Assembly: GCA_030629295.1 (NCBI GenBank)
Contig: DAOVPH010000095.1
Coordinates: 1-6,374 of the forward strand
Direction of reading: 5' to 3'
DNA: 6,374 bases
Origin: Candidatus Latescibacterota bacterium
GTDB lineage: Bacteria; Latescibacterota; MVCY01
Shown: one piece after another, positions 1 to 5,098 of the stretch
How positions within the stretch are numbered: position 1 is the first letter of the stretch
Layout: each line of letters starts with the position of its first letter
The notes under the pieces: model-generated
Database searches by the model: none
Told to the model about the DNA's origin: nothing
Seen by the model: the letters and a program-made list of their open reading frames with translations, nothing else
Translations under genes and position numbers: made by a program

Positions 1-242
1 ATAACTTCTTCTAACTCGGCAAGATTCTTCTCTATTTGCTCTTCCAGTCCCGGGGGATAGTTCTCCCCGTGCTCATAATAAAACTTGCAGGCCTCGGTAG
101 AGACAGTGTAGCCTGGGGGGACTGGCAGCCCGATGTTAGTCATCTCTGCCAGGTTTGCTCCTTTTCCTCCCAACAGCGATTTCATTCCAGCATTGCCTTC
201 AGCTTTGCCTCCACCAAAGAAATAGACGTACTTTCTGCCCAT
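1..242 (-). CDS. ppdK: Pyruvate, phosphate dikinase, N-terminal part (runs off the left edge)
   Basis: This is the first 80 codons of PPDK, which interconverts pyruvate + ATP + Pi and phosphoenolpyruvate + AMP + PPi in the cytoplasm. In anaerobes it often works in glycolysis or gluconeogenesis. The visible part is the start of the ATP-grasp nucleotide-binding domain. It shows KYVYFFGGGKAEGNAGMKSL (residues 4-23), GGKGANLAEM (25-34), and GLPVPPGYTVSTEAC (38-52) followed by a Tyr-rich YYEHG segment, all hallmark N-terminal PPDK sequences. The family is about 880 residues, so roughly 800 are missing. The ATG at 240-242 sits 7 nt after AAAAGGAGGA (250-258), a strong ribosome binding site that fixes the start. 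The upstream gene on the same strand ends 118 bp away. A promoter-like sequence in that gap suggests ppdK has its own transcript. PEP synthase and enzyme I share the fold, but this N-terminus is specific for PPDK. Confidence 0.95.
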   Translation of the reverse strand, partial: MGRKYVYFFGGGKAEGNAGMKSLLGGKGANLAEMTNIGLPVPPGYTVSTEACKFYYEHGENYPPGLEEQIEKNLAELEEV

Positions 243-285
243 CAAATGCTCCTCCTTTTGTGTGAATGGTTTTAAAATGTTCCTA

Positions 286-314
286 AATATATACAAAAAT
301 ATCTTCGGGGGCAA
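286..314 (-). promoter_or_regulatory. ppdK: Candidate sigma-70-type promoter for ppdK
   Basis: On the minus strand a TTGCCC -35 (309-314) and a TATATT -10 (286-291) are separated by 17 bp in an AT-rich stretch, about 45-70 bp upstream of the ppdK start. The -35 matches TTGACA at four of six positions (T, T, G and C). The position is right for a short 5' leader. No transcription data support it. Confidence 0.4.
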
Positions 315-330
315 TCTTTTTCTTCGCTTC

Positions 331-349
331 ACTGAACACGCAGTTCAGT
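331..349. repeat. Perfect 7-bp inverted repeat between the propeller gene and ppdK
   Basis: ACTGAAC, a 5-nt spacer (ACGCA) and GTTCAGT form a perfect short palindrome. It begins 11 nt after the propeller gene stop codon and lies 16 bp upstream of the candidate ppdK -35. As a minus-strand terminator it is weak, because no T-run follows the hairpin. It could instead be an operator for ppdK. The GAAC-N5-GTTC core differs from the 4-nt spacing of the Bacillus-type LexA box. Confidence 0.45.
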
Positions 350-360
350 TGTATTTGCGT

Positions 361-2619
361 TTATTCTAAATCTTTTCTTAGGATAGCCAATTTTCCGAGG
401 AGCTGTTTTCCGTTTTGGTTACAGAAAGAGTAGAAATAAATCCCGGAAGCCACCAAGTTATCCAAGCTGTTGGTGCCGTCCCAGGTGGTCTCTCCGAATT
501 CATCAGCGGTGAGGGTTCTCACCGACTCCCCCAGCAGAGTGTATATTCGAACAGTAGAGTTAGGGGAAAGGCCAGGAAAAGTGACCTGATCTTTTTCTGC
601 CCCGCTGATAAACGGATTGGGATAAACCAGAGCGACTTGTTGAAGTGATGGCCTGGGGATTTTAAACCGATTCAGCCCTATCGGTGTTCCTATCCAGAGC
701 TCTCCGGCCAGCTCATCGAAGGCGAGAGATTTAACCCTGTTGTCAACCAGACCACACGATCCTTGGGTATAATGGGTCCAAGAAGTGCCGTCAGCAGAGA
801 ATCGATAAAGGCCATTTTCGGTAGCAAACCACTTATTGTTTTGGGGGTCGACAAGTATTCGATTAACGGTGATCTCCCGTAGATAAGTATTCCAGCTTTC
901 GTAGGTGTAGTCTTTAATGATAGGATTATATCGGCCTCGGATGGCGTTCACCCCTGAATCTGTTCCTATCCACAAAACACCTTCTTCATCAAAGGCGATA
1001 TCTGTTATGTTATTGCTGATCATTTCTTCGGGATAAAAGGAGGTGGAGAAGATTATTACCGTGTCATCTCCCCGTTGGAAGGGGGTTCCTCCGTCATCGA
1101 ACAGGCAGAAGCCGGCGTTGAAGGTTCCTATCCACTTCAGCCCCGTCTCATCAATGGTGATAACACTGCCCCAGAGCTCGCCATCGCCTCCGCTGGGGAG
1201 TCCATCCTCAGAAGGGGTGTAAAACATCTTCTTGCTGGGGGGGAAATCGTCGAAGACTGCCACTCCCTGTTGGTAATCGGACATCCAAATATTTCCGTTT
1301 CTATCTTCGCAAATATCATTAATTACCAGATAGTCAGGGTTAGTAGGGATGCCTTTGAGTATGCTATTGTCCTGGTCAATTAGCTCCCAATCTCCCTGTT
1401 CTGAGGACAGATGTATGCCTGCCCCCCAGGTGCCCAGCCAGATTCGGGAACGGGAGTCAACAACGACACAGACAACACTGTTCTCAGCAGTCCATTTCCC
1501 CAGAGGGGTCGGAGTGGCAAAATGGTTTGTCCATTTCTCTCCATCAAAGCAATAAGCACCTCTACAGCCCGTCTGATCTCGATAGCTGGAAGCTACCCAG
1601 AGTCGGCCCTGATGGTCAAATGTCAAGTCCATGAAAGTGTTGGCAGCAGGGCAGTTTACCTGGAAAGAGTCCACTTCCCCGGATTTGGCTCTAACTAAGT
1701 AACCACCTTCTACCCCAGCCCAGAGGGCAGGATCGGGTGAGACTGCCAGACACTTAGTCTTCTTGGGTAAAGATGTGTTTCTCTTCCAGTGAGAGAGGCA
1801 AGACAAGGGTGACTGAAACACCCCGTAGCGCTCGGTGGCTACCAGTAGCTTCTCTTGATAGATTAGAAGATCGTAAGATGGCAGTGGCAATCTCGGATAC
1901 CAGCGGTTGTTTTCATAGCTATACCCTCCGTTTTCGGTTCCAATGTAGATCACTGAATCCGCCTGGATGATGCTGTAGACCTTTTTCTTCAAATCGGTCG
2001 AAGACCAACTGGTGGGGTCCTGGAGGTTGGAGCGTACCCCACTGGGTTGAAAAAGAGGAGCGTGAGCCACGCCAGTTGTTGTGCCTGCCCACAGATATTT
2101 GCCAATCACCTTTACGCAAAATGCTTCACTGTTTCGGGGCAGTGTGCCAAACTGATGGTAGGTTTCTTTTATTTCATCTTTGTATGTGCTGAACAGACTT
2201 ACTCCCACATCTGTGGCCACATAGAGGGTGCTGTCGTTCTCGAAAAAGAGAGAGTTGATCGGATTAGGGCTAGGAAAGGGTCTAAAAGTGGTAAAAGTCT
2301 TTTCCCGACCGAATTTGCTCAAGCCGTCCCCTTCGGTACCAAACCAGAGGTTGCCCTGACTGTCTTCCGCAATACACAAGACCTTATTTCCTGCTAATCC
2401 ATCGAGTGTGGTATAAATGGTGAAGGTGCCCTCCGTTGGGTGTAATCTGAGCACTCCGCCGTCGGTAGCCGCCCAGACATATCTCTCTCCTGCCAGGATG
2501 TCGTTGATCTTTACCACAGAGGTGTAAAGGTCCCAATCACCTGTTGCCGCAAATAGACTACTGCTAAGCATTACGAAAAGTGATGGCAGCAGGACCCATT
2601 TTATTGCTAAGCTTCTCAG
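361..2619 (-). CDS. Secreted 14-blade beta-propeller (Reg_prop-like) protein with C-terminal sorting/Ig-like tail
   Basis: This protein of about 752 residues has a signal peptide and is predicted to be exported. Residue numbers here count from the upstream TTG at 2640. The signal peptide is a basic start (R9, K14), a hydrophobic core (16-30) and likely cleavage near A31/A32. Fourteen repeats of the form (L/I/V)W(I/F/A)GT-x-x-G follow, with the motif starting near residues 54, 97, 138, 182, 230, 264, 305, 346, 399, 450, 501, 555, 602 and 647, usually preceded by D-x-x-G-N/R. This matches two seven-bladed propellers of the two-component-regulator propeller type. VYPNPF (672-677), VRIYTLLGESVRTL and WDGTNSLDNLVASGIYFY (720-737) and a terminal GKLAILR form a FlgD-like/type IX secretion sorting-like domain. 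No Y_Y_Y, histidine kinase or other output domain is present, so this is probably a surface or secreted binding protein of unknown ligand. The start is taken as CTG at 2617-2619, 5 nt after AAGGAGG. Confidence 0.85.
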   Translation of the reverse strand: MRSLAIKWVLLPSLFVMLSSSLFAATGDWDLYTSVVKINDILAGERYVWAATDGGVLRLHPTEGTFTIYTTLDGLAGNKVLCIAEDSQGNLWFGTEGDGLSKFGREKTFTTFRPFPSPNPINSLFFENDSTLYVATDVGVSLFSTYKDEIKETYHQFGTLPRNSEAFCVKVIGKYLWAGTTTGVAHAPLFQPSGVRSNLQDPTSWSSTDLKKKVYSIIQADSVIYIGTENGGYSYENNRWYPRLPLPSYDLLIYQEKLLVATERYGVFQSPLSCLSHWKRNTSLPKKTKCLAVSPDPALWAGVEGGYLVRAKSGEVDSFQVNCPAANTFMDLTFDHQGRLWVASSYRDQTGCRGAYCFDGEKWTNHFATPTPLGKWTAENSVVCVVVDSRSRIWLGTWGAGIHLSSEQGDWELIDQDNSILKGIPTNPDYLVINDICEDRNGNIWMSDYQQGVAVFDDFPPSKKMFYTPSEDGLPSGGDGELWGSVITIDETGLKWIGTFNAGFCLFDDGGTPFQRGDDTVIIFSTSFYPEEMISNNITDIAFDEEGVLWIGTDSGVNAIRGRYNPIIKDYTYESWNTYLREITVNRILVDPQNNKWFATENGLYRFSADGTSWTHYTQGSCGLVDNRVKSLAFDELAGELWIGTPIGLNRFKIPRPSLQQVALVYPNPFISGAEKDQVTFPGLSPNSTVRIYTLLGESVRTLTADEFGETTWDGTNSLDNLVASGIYFYSFCNQNGKQLLGKLAILRKDLE

Positions 2620-2624
2620 AACAA

Positions 2625-2631
2625 CCTCCTT
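2625..2631 (-). promoter_or_regulatory. Strong Shine-Dalgarno that points to a CTG start
   Basis: AAGGAGG on the minus strand lies inside the open frame if the TTG at 2638-2640 is used as the start, so it cannot serve that codon. The bases upstream of that TTG carry no purine-rich site, and the frame is closed by TAG five codons further up. The only initiation-type codon in frame at proper distance downstream is CTG (2617-2619, 5-nt spacing). The first in-frame ATG falls in the middle of the signal peptide core. Confidence 0.7.
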
Positions 2632-2690
2632 AAGCCTCAAAGCGTAAATGAACTACTATGTCGCTTCTCGGACAATATTAAACTTCATAC

Positions 2691-2772
2691 TGTCATTGCG
2701 AGGAGCGAAGCGACGAAGCAATCTCTTTATTTGAGGGAAGTTGAGATTGCTTCGCTGGCGCTCGCAATGACA
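2691..2772. repeat. 82-bp imperfect palindrome (REP/MITE-like element)
   Basis: The outer arms TGTCATTGCGAG (2691-2702) and CTCGCAATGACA (2761-2772) are perfect 12-bp complements. The inner arms GAAGCAATCTC (2715-2725) and GAGATTGCTTC (2743-2753) are perfect 11-bp complements. Between them lie 12 nt on the left and 7 nt on the right that do not match fully. The central loop is 17 nt (2726-2742). The consensus closely resembles an intergenic palindrome I recall from many unrelated bacterial genomes and metagenomes. It sits between birA and the propeller gene and has no coding potential. No T-run follows on either strand, so it is not a canonical terminator. Confidence 0.85.
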
Positions 2773-2889
2773 AATTATTAAAAGGTTGTTTAGTTAACGC
2801 TGTACTGGGCAGGCTTCTCCTAAATACAGATATTATCTTTGTCTCAGAGTTAGTCTAGGACTGGTTTGTTGAGATTCTTGTGTCCATTG

Positions 2890-3567
2890 TCATTTGGCGG
2901 AGACAGATAAATCCCTCCACTGTTCAAGTAACTCCTGATGGTCGGAGTTCTCCAACTGGCTGAATTGTTCTTCCATAGCCTCCAAGATGAGCTGGAGTAA
3001 TGTGATGCGAGAGACCTGTTTTCCCGATTCGATGTAGAGGGAGGTTGCCCGCTGCCGAAGCTCTTCGGAGAAGTCTTCCTGGCGGTGGGTTACATTCAGG
3101 CCAAATCCCAATATTAGAGGGTTTGTCTTTTCCTGGTTTGGTTGAGTGTTTATCTCTGTTAAAATTCCACCCACTTTTCTTGCTCCCAGCAGAATGTCAT
3201 TAGGCCATTTGAGGGTAGGCTCAAGTTCTGTGAGACGGCGAATAGCCCTGATGATGGAGACAGCAGCACCGAGGGTGACCTTCCAGGTGTCGAAAGAAGG
3301 GATTTCGGGACGAAAGATCAAAGATGCCCATATTCCGCAGCCGTAGACTGATTCCCAACCGTGCCCTCTTTTACCTTTACCCGCGATCTGCTCCTCTGCC
3401 ACCACCAGTGTTCCATCTTCTGCCCCTTGGAAGGCTAATCTCTTGGCTATCTGGTTAGTAGAGTTCACGGAAGCATGGCAGTAGACTCTCCTGCCCAGAA
3501 TCCTGGTTTTCAGGTCCGAGAGGATGTTTTGTTCTGTCATTTGCCCAGCGATATCTAAACAACTCAT
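2890..3567 (-). CDS. birA: Biotin--[acetyl-CoA-carboxylase] ligase, catalytic domain only
   Basis: This cytoplasmic enzyme activates biotin as biotinyl-5'-AMP and transfers it to the lysine of biotin carrier domains. Motifs in order: SVNSTN (33-38), the biotinyl-AMP loop GKGKRGHGW (63-71), KWPND (120-124), KVGGIL with the active-site lysine (131-136), and GFGLNV (154-159). The loop is a Lys/His variant of GRGRRGRxW. There is no N-terminal helix-turn-helix, so it is a non-repressor (group I) ligase. The protein stops at 225 residues right after EQWRDLSVSAK, where the small SH3-like C-terminal domain normally begins. Neither other forward frame after the stop restores that domain. The ATG overlaps the nadC stop as ATGA, and GGAG lies 8 nt upstream. 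A second Met at codon 10 (3538-3540) is a less likely start. Confidence 0.92.
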   Translation of the reverse strand: MSCLDIAGQMTEQNILSDLKTRILGRRVYCHASVNSTNQIAKRLAFQGAEDGTLVVAEEQIAGKGKRGHGWESVYGCGIWASLIFRPEIPSFDTWKVTLGAAVSIIRAIRRLTELEPTLKWPNDILLGARKVGGILTEINTQPNQEKTNPLILGFGLNVTHRQEDFSEELRQRATSLYIESGKQVSRITLLQLILEAMEEQFSQLENSDHQELLEQWRDLSVSAK

Positions 3568-4442
3568 TCTATCTTCTCCACCAGCAGGCTTATGTCTAAA
3601 GCTGGGGCAGAGTGGGTTAGCCTACCGATAGATATGAAGTCCACGCCCGTCTGGGCGATCTGGCGGATATTCTCCAGAGTGATATTGCCTGAGACCTCGA
3701 TCTCCACCTCTAGCTTTTGATTCCGGATTATCTCCACTGCTTTGCCGATCTGTTCAAGCCCCATATTGTCCAGCATAATCCTGTCCACCGGCAGGGAGCA
3801 GGCCTCTTTCACCTCGTTCAGGGTTCTGGTCTCCACCTCGATTTTTGTCCCCTGTCTGCTGAACCGTGGCAAGGCTTCTCTCGATCTTCGCACTGCCTCG
3901 GTGATGCTGCCGGTGGCTTTGAGGTGATTTTCCTTGATTAGGACCATATCGTAGAGGCCAAAGCGGTGGTTCACTCCTCCGCCAATTCTGACGGCATATT
4001 TGTCCAAGATGCGGTTGCCAGGGGTTGTTTTGCGGGTGTCGGTCACCTTTGCCCCCGTGCCACCGATGGCCTCCCCAAACTTTGCGGTCAGGGTGGCCAT
4101 TCCTGACATCCGCCCCAGGAAGTTCAGCGCTGTGCGCTCTGCCGTAAGGATACCTCTAACAGGACCAGAAACGGTGGCAAGCACATCTGCTGGGTTTACC
4201 CTGCTGCCGTCTGTCAGTTGAGGGAAAAACTGAATGTTCTTATCTACGGTTTTAAAGACCAGCCTTGCTACATCCAGGCCGGCTACCACCCCAGATTGTT
4301 TGGCCAATATCACCGCTTCTGCCCGAAGGTCTTCACCCACTGTCCACTGGCAGGTGATGTCGCCTGTACCTATGTCTTCCTCTAAGGCCCAGCGGACGAT
4401 CTTCTGAACCTCCCGCCAATCTTTAAATTCAGTTGTCTTCAT
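3564..4442 (-). CDS. nadC: Nicotinate-nucleotide pyrophosphorylase (quinolinate phosphoribosyltransferase)
   Basis: NadC converts quinolinate and PRPP to nicotinate mononucleotide, CO2 and PPi in de novo NAD synthesis. At 292 residues it is full length for the family. The N-terminal domain has EEDIGTGDIT (21-30) and ERTALNFLGRMSGMAT (102-117). The barrel carries TDTRKTTPGNR (134-144), the HR...GLYDMVLIKENH segment (159-173) that binds quinolinate and phosphate, IEVET (201-205), LDNM (224-227), EVSGNI (249-254) and the terminal GVDFISIGRLTHSAPALDIS (266-285). The ATG at 4440-4442 is the first possible start, because TGA codons close the frame two codons upstream. Its ribosome binding site is weak. 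Its TGA overlaps the birA ATG by 4 bp, implying translational coupling. A TACAAT at 4491-4496 is a weak -10 candidate without a good -35. The quinolinate-producing genes nadA and nadB are not in this window. Confidence 0.97.
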   Translation of the reverse strand: MKTTEFKDWREVQKIVRWALEEDIGTGDITCQWTVGEDLRAEAVILAKQSGVVAGLDVARLVFKTVDKNIQFFPQLTDGSRVNPADVLATVSGPVRGILTAERTALNFLGRMSGMATLTAKFGEAIGGTGAKVTDTRKTTPGNRILDKYAVRIGGGVNHRFGLYDMVLIKENHLKATGSITEAVRRSREALPRFSRQGTKIEVETRTLNEVKEACSLPVDRIMLDNMGLEQIGKAVEIIRNQKLEVEIEVSGNITLENIRQIAQTGVDFISIGRLTHSAPALDISLLVEKIE

Positions 4443-4509
4443 CGCTCATCAGTGCGAAATCGATTCAGCCGTTGAACACTGGTTTTTGGGATTGTACACA
4501 ATACAAGCT

Positions 4510-4641
4510 CCGTAACCGAGCTTTCCAAAGCTCGCCCCGTTAGATATGGAAAACCCGTCAGCGAAATCTGCCACACAGAGAAATTATCTAACGGGGCTCG
4601 TTCTGAGAAGGCGCTGCGAAGTTTGGAAACTTCGGCTACGG
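4510..4641. repeat. Nested palindromic repeat of about 132 bp (MITE-like)
   Basis: The ends are imperfect inverted repeats, 4510-4526 against 4625-4641, matching at 14 of 17 positions. Each end carries its own hairpin: CGAGCTTT-CC-AAAGCTCG (4517-4534) on the left and CGAAGTTT-GG-AAACTTCG (4617-4634) on the right. Inside them, CCCCGTTAGATA (4535-4546) and TATCTAACGGGG (4585-4596) form a perfect 12-bp inverted pair around a 38-nt centre. No transposase is encoded. The symmetry suggests a non-autonomous mobile or REP-type element. I see no clear target-site duplication. Confidence 0.75.
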
Positions 4642-4758
4642 GTTTTTAGGTTATCCATAATATAAGAATAAATTGAGAGTCGTCAAGGTCAATTTGAGAA
4701 AGCGTCAAAAGGGCCTGGTTTTTATACCGGAGCAAATTACGCAAGATATCTCTTAGCT

Positions 4759-4783
4759 GTTGGGTTTACCCAGCGCATTTTTT
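4759..4783 (+). terminator. Weak terminator-like hairpin upstream of the ilvD-leader promoter
   Basis: GTTGGG-TTTA-CCCAGC (4759-4774, one G-U pair) forms a short stem followed by GCA and six T. It resembles an intrinsic terminator and would insulate the promoter that follows, but no plus-strand gene is visible upstream in the window. Confidence 0.3.
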
Positions 4784-4786
4784 CCC

Positions 4787-4815
4787 TTGACAAAATTGTA
4801 GATGTGCAGTATATT
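4787..4815 (+). promoter_or_regulatory. ilvD: Consensus sigma-70-type promoter for the ilvD leader transcript
   Basis: A perfect TTGACA -35 (4787-4792), a 17-bp spacer and a TATATT -10 (4810-4815, five of six) predict a start near 4822. This is the best promoter in the window. It leaves about 277 nt of leader before ilvD, enough for a regulated 5' region. Confidence 0.8.
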
Positions 4816-4836
4816 TCGACAAAATAGGAGAAAAAG

Positions 4837-5007
4837 GTGTATCCATTATCTGTGAGGTTCTTTAGGATGCTGAGAATATTCCCGCGCTACAGAATGATCA
4901 AAAAGATGTCCCACTTTATAGACAGCAATTTCACCTCTGATGAGAAGGGGATTTTTTCTCTACTATTGTCGTTAGCTGGCTTATCCCTATTAGTGGTGCT
5001 ATCCTGA
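4837..5007 (+). CDS. Small Leu/Val-rich ORF (56 codons) in the ilvD leader: leader peptide or small membrane protein
   Basis: A GTG start (4837-4839) lies 6 nt after AGGAG (4826-4830) and only about 15 nt after the predicted transcription start. The product has a basic N-terminal half (RFFRMLRIFPRYRMIKK, residues 7-23), a polar middle, and a hydrophobic end GIFSLLLSLAGLSLLVVLS (38-56) before TGA. Eight Leu and two Val fall in the last 16 codons, mostly CTA and TTA for Leu. That could be one membrane helix, or the control codons of an attenuator peptide for ilvD, which begins 91 nt later. The -1 frame stays open from about 4944 to a TAA at 5064-5066 and also encodes a hydrophobic helix, so a frameshift in the T6 tract (4952-4957) could give a 76-residue protein. 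I recognise no family. The promoter and ribosome binding site argue for translation. Confidence 0.45.
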   Translation: MYPLSVRFFRMLRIFPRYRMIKKMSHFIDSNFTSDEKGIFSLLLSLAGLSLLVVLS

Positions 5008-5077
5008 ACCTGACTTACTCTGCTTTGGAGAGCGAGTTGGTACCGGGATTTTTACAGGGAACTTAAAAAGCCAGCTA
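4973..5077 (+). promoter_or_regulatory. Long-range 10-bp stem in the ilvD leader (possible attenuator)
   Basis: TAGCTGGCTT (4973-4982) and AAGCCAGCTA (5068-5077) are perfectly complementary and enclose 85 nt. The 5' arm lies inside the Leu-codon run of the small ORF. The 3' arm ends 11 nt before the ilvD Shine-Dalgarno (GGAGG, 5089-5093). A ribosome stalled on those codons would cover the 5' arm and prevent the stem. No T-run follows the 3' arm directly, so control of ilvD translation or RNA processing is at least as plausible as transcription termination. Confidence 0.35.
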
Positions 5078-5098
5078 CATTTATATTTGGAGGAAAAG

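Larger units (their letters stand above)
4443..4836. other. Divergent intergenic region between nadC and the ilvD leader
   Basis: These 394 bp hold no recognisable gene on either strand. They contain the presumed nadC promoter area (4443-4509), a complex palindromic repeat (4510-4641), an AT-rich stretch with no structure I can identify (about 4642-4758), a terminator-like hairpin (4759-4783) and the strong plus-strand promoter (4787-4815). Confidence 0.6.

Noticed and set aside
36..275. Plus-strand 79-codon open frame at the left edge.
   Set aside because: It is antisense to the ppdK N-terminus, whose motifs and ribosome binding site are unambiguous.
1075..2397. Several plus-strand open frames of 60-116 codons opposite the propeller gene.
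   Set aside because: They lie antisense to a well-supported repeat protein, show no domain features, and are explained by its codon composition.
2810..2889. Small hairpins such as AGTC-TAG-GACT after birA as a terminator.
   Set aside because: The stems are only 4-5 bp with low GC and no adjoining T-run on the minus strand.
2890..2900. A frameshift at the end of birA hiding the C-terminal domain.
   Set aside because: The other two frames after the TGA are short and show no resemblance to the SH3-like domain, so a single indel does not explain the truncation.
4491..4519. Minus-strand TACAAT (4491-4496) as the nadC promoter.
   Set aside because: At 16-18 bp spacing the -35 position has poor matches to TTGACA, so it is mentioned only as a weak candidate and not listed as a feature.
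5036..5047. GTTGGTACCGGG in the ilvD leader resembles the T-box core (GGTGGTACCGCG).
   Set aside because: The flanking sequence cannot form the two antiterminator helices around the TGGTACC bulge (the GGG after it has no CCC partner). No Stem I, AGTGA or specifier loop is recognisable, and no terminator follows. The match is probably chance.
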